A stretch of 64,000 nt of DNA from the NCBI GenBank assembly GCA_030762175.1, contig CM060842.1, forward strand, positions 46,470,001 through 46,534,000, read 5' to 3'. Below the pieces are notes generated by a model. That model had not been told where the DNA came from and did not search any database. It saw nothing but the letters and a program-made list of their open reading frames with translations. The DNA is from Metallyticus violacea. Its lineage: Eukaryota > Arthropoda > Insecta > Mantodea > Metallyticidae. Below, in pieces: positions 60,401-64,000 of the stretch. Each line of letters starts with the position of its first letter. Positions within the stretch are counted from its first letter, which is position 1. The translations under genes were made by a program, and so were the position numbers.

Positions 60401-62018
60401 AAAGTTTAGATGTTTCTACGTCATGCCCACATATATATTGAACCAGAAAAACACTACTCACTTCTGAGTCTGCACTTCTTGTTTGTATTTAATTATCTCA
60501 ATGTTCGCCAATAGTGTGTTTAAAATGTACTGTGTGTTCATAGGGAAAAACTGATTTTTCCATTGAATTCTGCAATTCAAAATTAGGTAAATGCAAATAT
60601 TTATATGTGGAATAATTGTATTTATATTTTGGAGCATGGACAATTCACACCTAAAATAGCATCTAGAACATAATGGTGACATAATATAATATTAATAGAA
60701 CATTACCAAGAATGTTATTGTGGTAGTAATTTACGTTTCTGCCATGATTTCGCCTGTTCTGAAAACCGCCGTGAAGGTGATGTCACTTAAATTATAAAAT
60801 TATTATAATTATTAATTATATTGCTTCATATATTTACTTTTTACTATGCGTTTTTGTAGTTAATGCTTTGAACTTTCTTTTTCTGATGAATTTAACTTTT
60901 GCATTACTGTATATTTACGCAACAAGATAACTTAAAAATCAAGAGGCATGGCTCAGGCAGAAACCCCTGGGTCTCGTATTTGGAAGGCACCGGCTTCTAA
61001 CCCTGCGGCCAATTAATAAGTCCTCGATCCATTTTCAGAAAGAATTTCTCTGTCATGAATTCATCTAGCATTTCAGAGACGGAAGAGGGTAAACAGTCAA
61101 AAAGGAGAAGAAAATCACTTAAAAATAGGCATTTTTTATGTTGGCTAAAACTAAATCTGTAAAATGCCAGACATCTACATTTATGATAAATCATAAGACT
61201 AAGGGACGTTAGTTAATGTATATATCACTAGGCTGTGTTTTTTAATTTACTCTTTATAGCTAAAGCAGGATGTATTTTTTCACGTGTTTGTTTGCACTTG
61301 TGGGATTTCGTGATATTTAACTCAAATTACGCGAACTTGCAAGGTGAATTGCTGTAGACCAGTTGCGCAAGTTCAAAGGTTACGTCACTAACCGCTCTTT
61401 ACCATACTGCCGCCGGTGTTTACACGCAAAGAGTAACGCGAGCTAATTTTCCTTTTTTAGCCCACTTTCGTCATTTTCATGGCAATATAGCACTTTGTGA
61501 AGAAAGGCTAAATCGATTTGCTTTCTCTTTTTGCAGAGAAACGTTAATGTTTCAGTGCTCAAAAGATTCTAAAGAAGGCATGCAAGAGTATAGTTACAGT
61601 TAAAGATTTCGTTTGTAACAAATTCAAAGTTATATTTAAAACCGCGTATGAGTTCCTAATATTATGCTCTAACTCCGTGGTATGTTCATCCTTACGAGCT
61701 TGGAGAAAGAATAGAAGACAACACAATTATAAGAAAAAGGAAATGAGGAAGATGATAAAAATAAAAACAAGACAGTCGTAGATTAGAACCAATCATAAAA
61801 TAAACCATGATTTAGAGGAAAGAGTAAGAAATGAATATAAAGAAGAGGAAGAAATGGAGAAGAATCAGAAAAATGAAAATAAGAATTGAACGAACACTAA
61901 AACAAGATCATGGATAAGTCGCAAAGCAAGACGAATAATGAACAACATTTTGTGATTCGTTATTTAAGATACCTATATAGGGAAAATAGATTAGGGAATG
62001 ATTATTTGTTAATTCAGT
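60401..62018. other. Intergenic segment
   Basis: A CpG-richer patch at 61330-61450 has no frame or recognised signal. The rest is AT-rich. Confidence 0.45.
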
Positions 62019-62296
62019 TTATTTACCGGCGCTCTTTAACATCTCAGCTCATCAGCGTCCCATTGAATTCAGGGTGTGAAACGGCCGATAAATTTTGCTC
62101 AGAGGTCTCTTCTTTCAGGCATGAAGTTCTTTATCGTGCCGGAAATCTACGACATGCGACCTACGGTTTTACTTCCCTTCCGAAGAAAGCCATACTTAGG
62201 ATTTTTACGCCCGAAAAAATCCATCGATCCTGACGGGGATTGAACCCGCGATCTTGGGTTTAGGAGGCAAGTGGTTACCATTATACCCCCAGGACC
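62019..62296 (-). mobile_element. SINE family 1, near full-length
   Basis: Reverse orientation, with the B box (GGTTCAATCCC) and body intact and the A-box half of the head shortened. The flanks show no convincing target duplication. Confidence 0.85.
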
Positions 62297-64000
62297 ACTT
62301 AGGTAATCATGAAGGATAAAAAGTAAAGAGAGAAATGTAAATGAGAAACGAATTGGAATGTGCATTAAATATAAAACAAGAGAAGGCAGATGCTAAAATA
62401 TATAAGTAGCTAGTGAAAGAAAGAAAAGAAAATACGCAAAAATTAAAAGATTTTAATTAGTATATCTATTCTCAAAATAAAATTATTTATAAAATGTACA
62501 TAATATAGTATTTTAGACAGCTTTTCAGCATTTTAAGTATATTAGATATTGGGGTTATTTCTTTAATCTTCTACTGTGCTTAACTAATATAATCAACACA
62601 TACTGTGCCCAACATCGTTTGTCAGTTGTTTGAATAGCTGAAAGTCCTTTACTTTTCGCATTAGTGTTAAATGTTTTTAGTACAATTGTTTATAACCATT
62701 GAAACATTAGCAACGGGATAGAACAACAGAGGTGAGAGGAAGAAAAAGATGAAAGAAGCTGAAGAGGAGAGTAAAGCCTGACATGGTAAAAATGAGAATT
62801 AAAGTAAAACACAACAATATTTGTATAGCAATTTAATCTTGCCCAATACCATGTCTAGACAGTCAAATGTGTCCCAGGGCTAGACACGACAAGTATAAGG
62901 TCCAACGAGAAAAAATAATTGCGTGCATCACGCGGATAGGAAAGTCTACGGTTCCTAGTTAGACCGCGTGCTTTTATTTGTAAACCAGAAAGTTCAAAAG
63001 CAACCACGAAACCCGAGCTAACCACAAAACTTTTTTTTACGTCCCAAGCCTGAAATCGAACCAAACACATCAAATCGATTACCTCGAAGTCGACTCTATC
63101 AAAGCTGCTAACAAGTGGAAAGCTATACCCTATAATCATCATCCAACTACCATCTAAGGGATATATTATCTTGTAGGTTATGGTAGAATTACTCGTAACA
63201 CAGACCGTAATATTGCAGTGCAACATTCAGGAAGCTGTCTGAGGTTCGGTTTCGCTACCGTACATTCTACGTGCTCTAGAAGTGAGCAATAAATAAAAGG
63301 CAAGAAACTCAGGTGACATGAAAAACGATTTGTTTATCTACTGCAGGAAGAGGAAGCGGGCAGGTAGCTAAGTAACTCCATGGAAGGCGGTACAGTGAAT
63401 TTTATGTCGAGCAGCGTTATTCAAAATTTCTTTGATCATGGATCCTTTTAAAGATGTCTGGCTATTGCGGAACCCTAAGCCTTAACCCAATTAAACTACA
63501 AAATTAGAATCTATAATTCTTTAAAGTTGATCATCATTGATCTACAATTTATTAAATTTACAATATTTAAAGATATGAACAAAATAAGTAATTTCATTTT
63601 ATTTCAATATTTGCCTGTTTTATTAGAGAGTATGGTGATCACATTACATTCAGAAAAGTTATAAAACGTATTATAACATTAGTTTTAAAAATAACAAATA
63701 TTTATGATGACACAACATTGCTCGTTAATTTTCATACCTAAATGAGAGGGAAGATGCTGCATTTCACTTACAAGTCGTGATATACAGGGCGTAGTAGGAG
63801 AAATTTTACATTTTCCAAACGTTTTCTATACTTGCTGTTTAGATAAACAAGTACTTTGAAGAGCGCGTTCTAAGAATCGCCTGCCTGTTCGCTGTCTAAA
63901 GATGCGCGCTGTTGACAGAGAAACTCTGACGGTACATATAAATGTCTGCCTAGTCCACTTACCAGACAGATATTCGACTCACCTATTTGAAAATAGTTGC
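62297..64000. other. Right-edge segment
   Basis: AT-rich. A possible tRNA-like minus-strand B box occurs near 63055, but no copy elsewhere supports it. No gene recognised. Confidence 0.4.

Noticed and set aside
62147..62365. Open frames repeatedly giving M-D-F-F-G-R-K-N-P-K-Y-G-F-L-like peptides
   Set aside because: These are the translated body of the family-1 SINE, found at every copy, and not genes.

Overview
The window looks like nuclear DNA from an arthropod, most likely an insect with a large, AT-rich, repeat-filled genome. The evidence is long introns with consensus GT-AG sites, tRNA-derived SINEs, several Tc1/mariner lineages, a Harbinger family, LINE remnants and many microsatellites. 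A polyneopteran (cockroach or termite type) is my guess from this repeat style. I cannot establish it from the sequence alone.

The only host gene I can support lies on the minus strand from about 47.7 kb down to the left edge. Nine coding exons (47735 to 1560) join in frame into 438 codons. They give a signal peptide followed by a glycoside hydrolase family 18 (chitinase-like) barrel. The C-terminal end should lie beyond the left edge. The protein looks like a pseudo-enzyme. The position of the catalytic DxxDxDxE motif reads N-G-I-E-L-L-L-Q, and the strand-3 and strand-6 motifs are also lost. It carries an extra segment of about 60 charged residues with a furin-like R-S-R-R site, and five N-glycosylation sequons.

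Layout. 1-1.5 kb: a Harbinger copy split by a SINE. 1.5-15 kb: exons 9 to 3, with introns holding three SINEs and a deleted mariner-like element. 15-40.7 kb: intron 2 (about 25.7 kb), with SINEs of several families, a Tc1 element, a mariner fragment carrying a 46-bp SINE stub, a second Harbinger copy without the SINE, and the tail of a LINE. 40.7-47.7 kb: exon 2, intron 1 and exon 1. Intron 1 contains a mariner-like element, a complete SINE, a mariner ending at a three-copy 201-bp tandem array, and a decayed coding stretch. 47.8-64 kb: no exon recognised. It contains an RTE-like LINE pseudogene, an inverted repeat pair, SINEs, a complete but broken mariner-like element with terminal repeats, and a remnant of a repeated cysteine-containing gene family.

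No operon, CRISPR or microbial defence-like system is present. The least ordinary objects are the divergent chitinase-like gene, the SINE family with its conserved 3' hairpin and mobilised stub, and the 201-bp array beside a mariner end.
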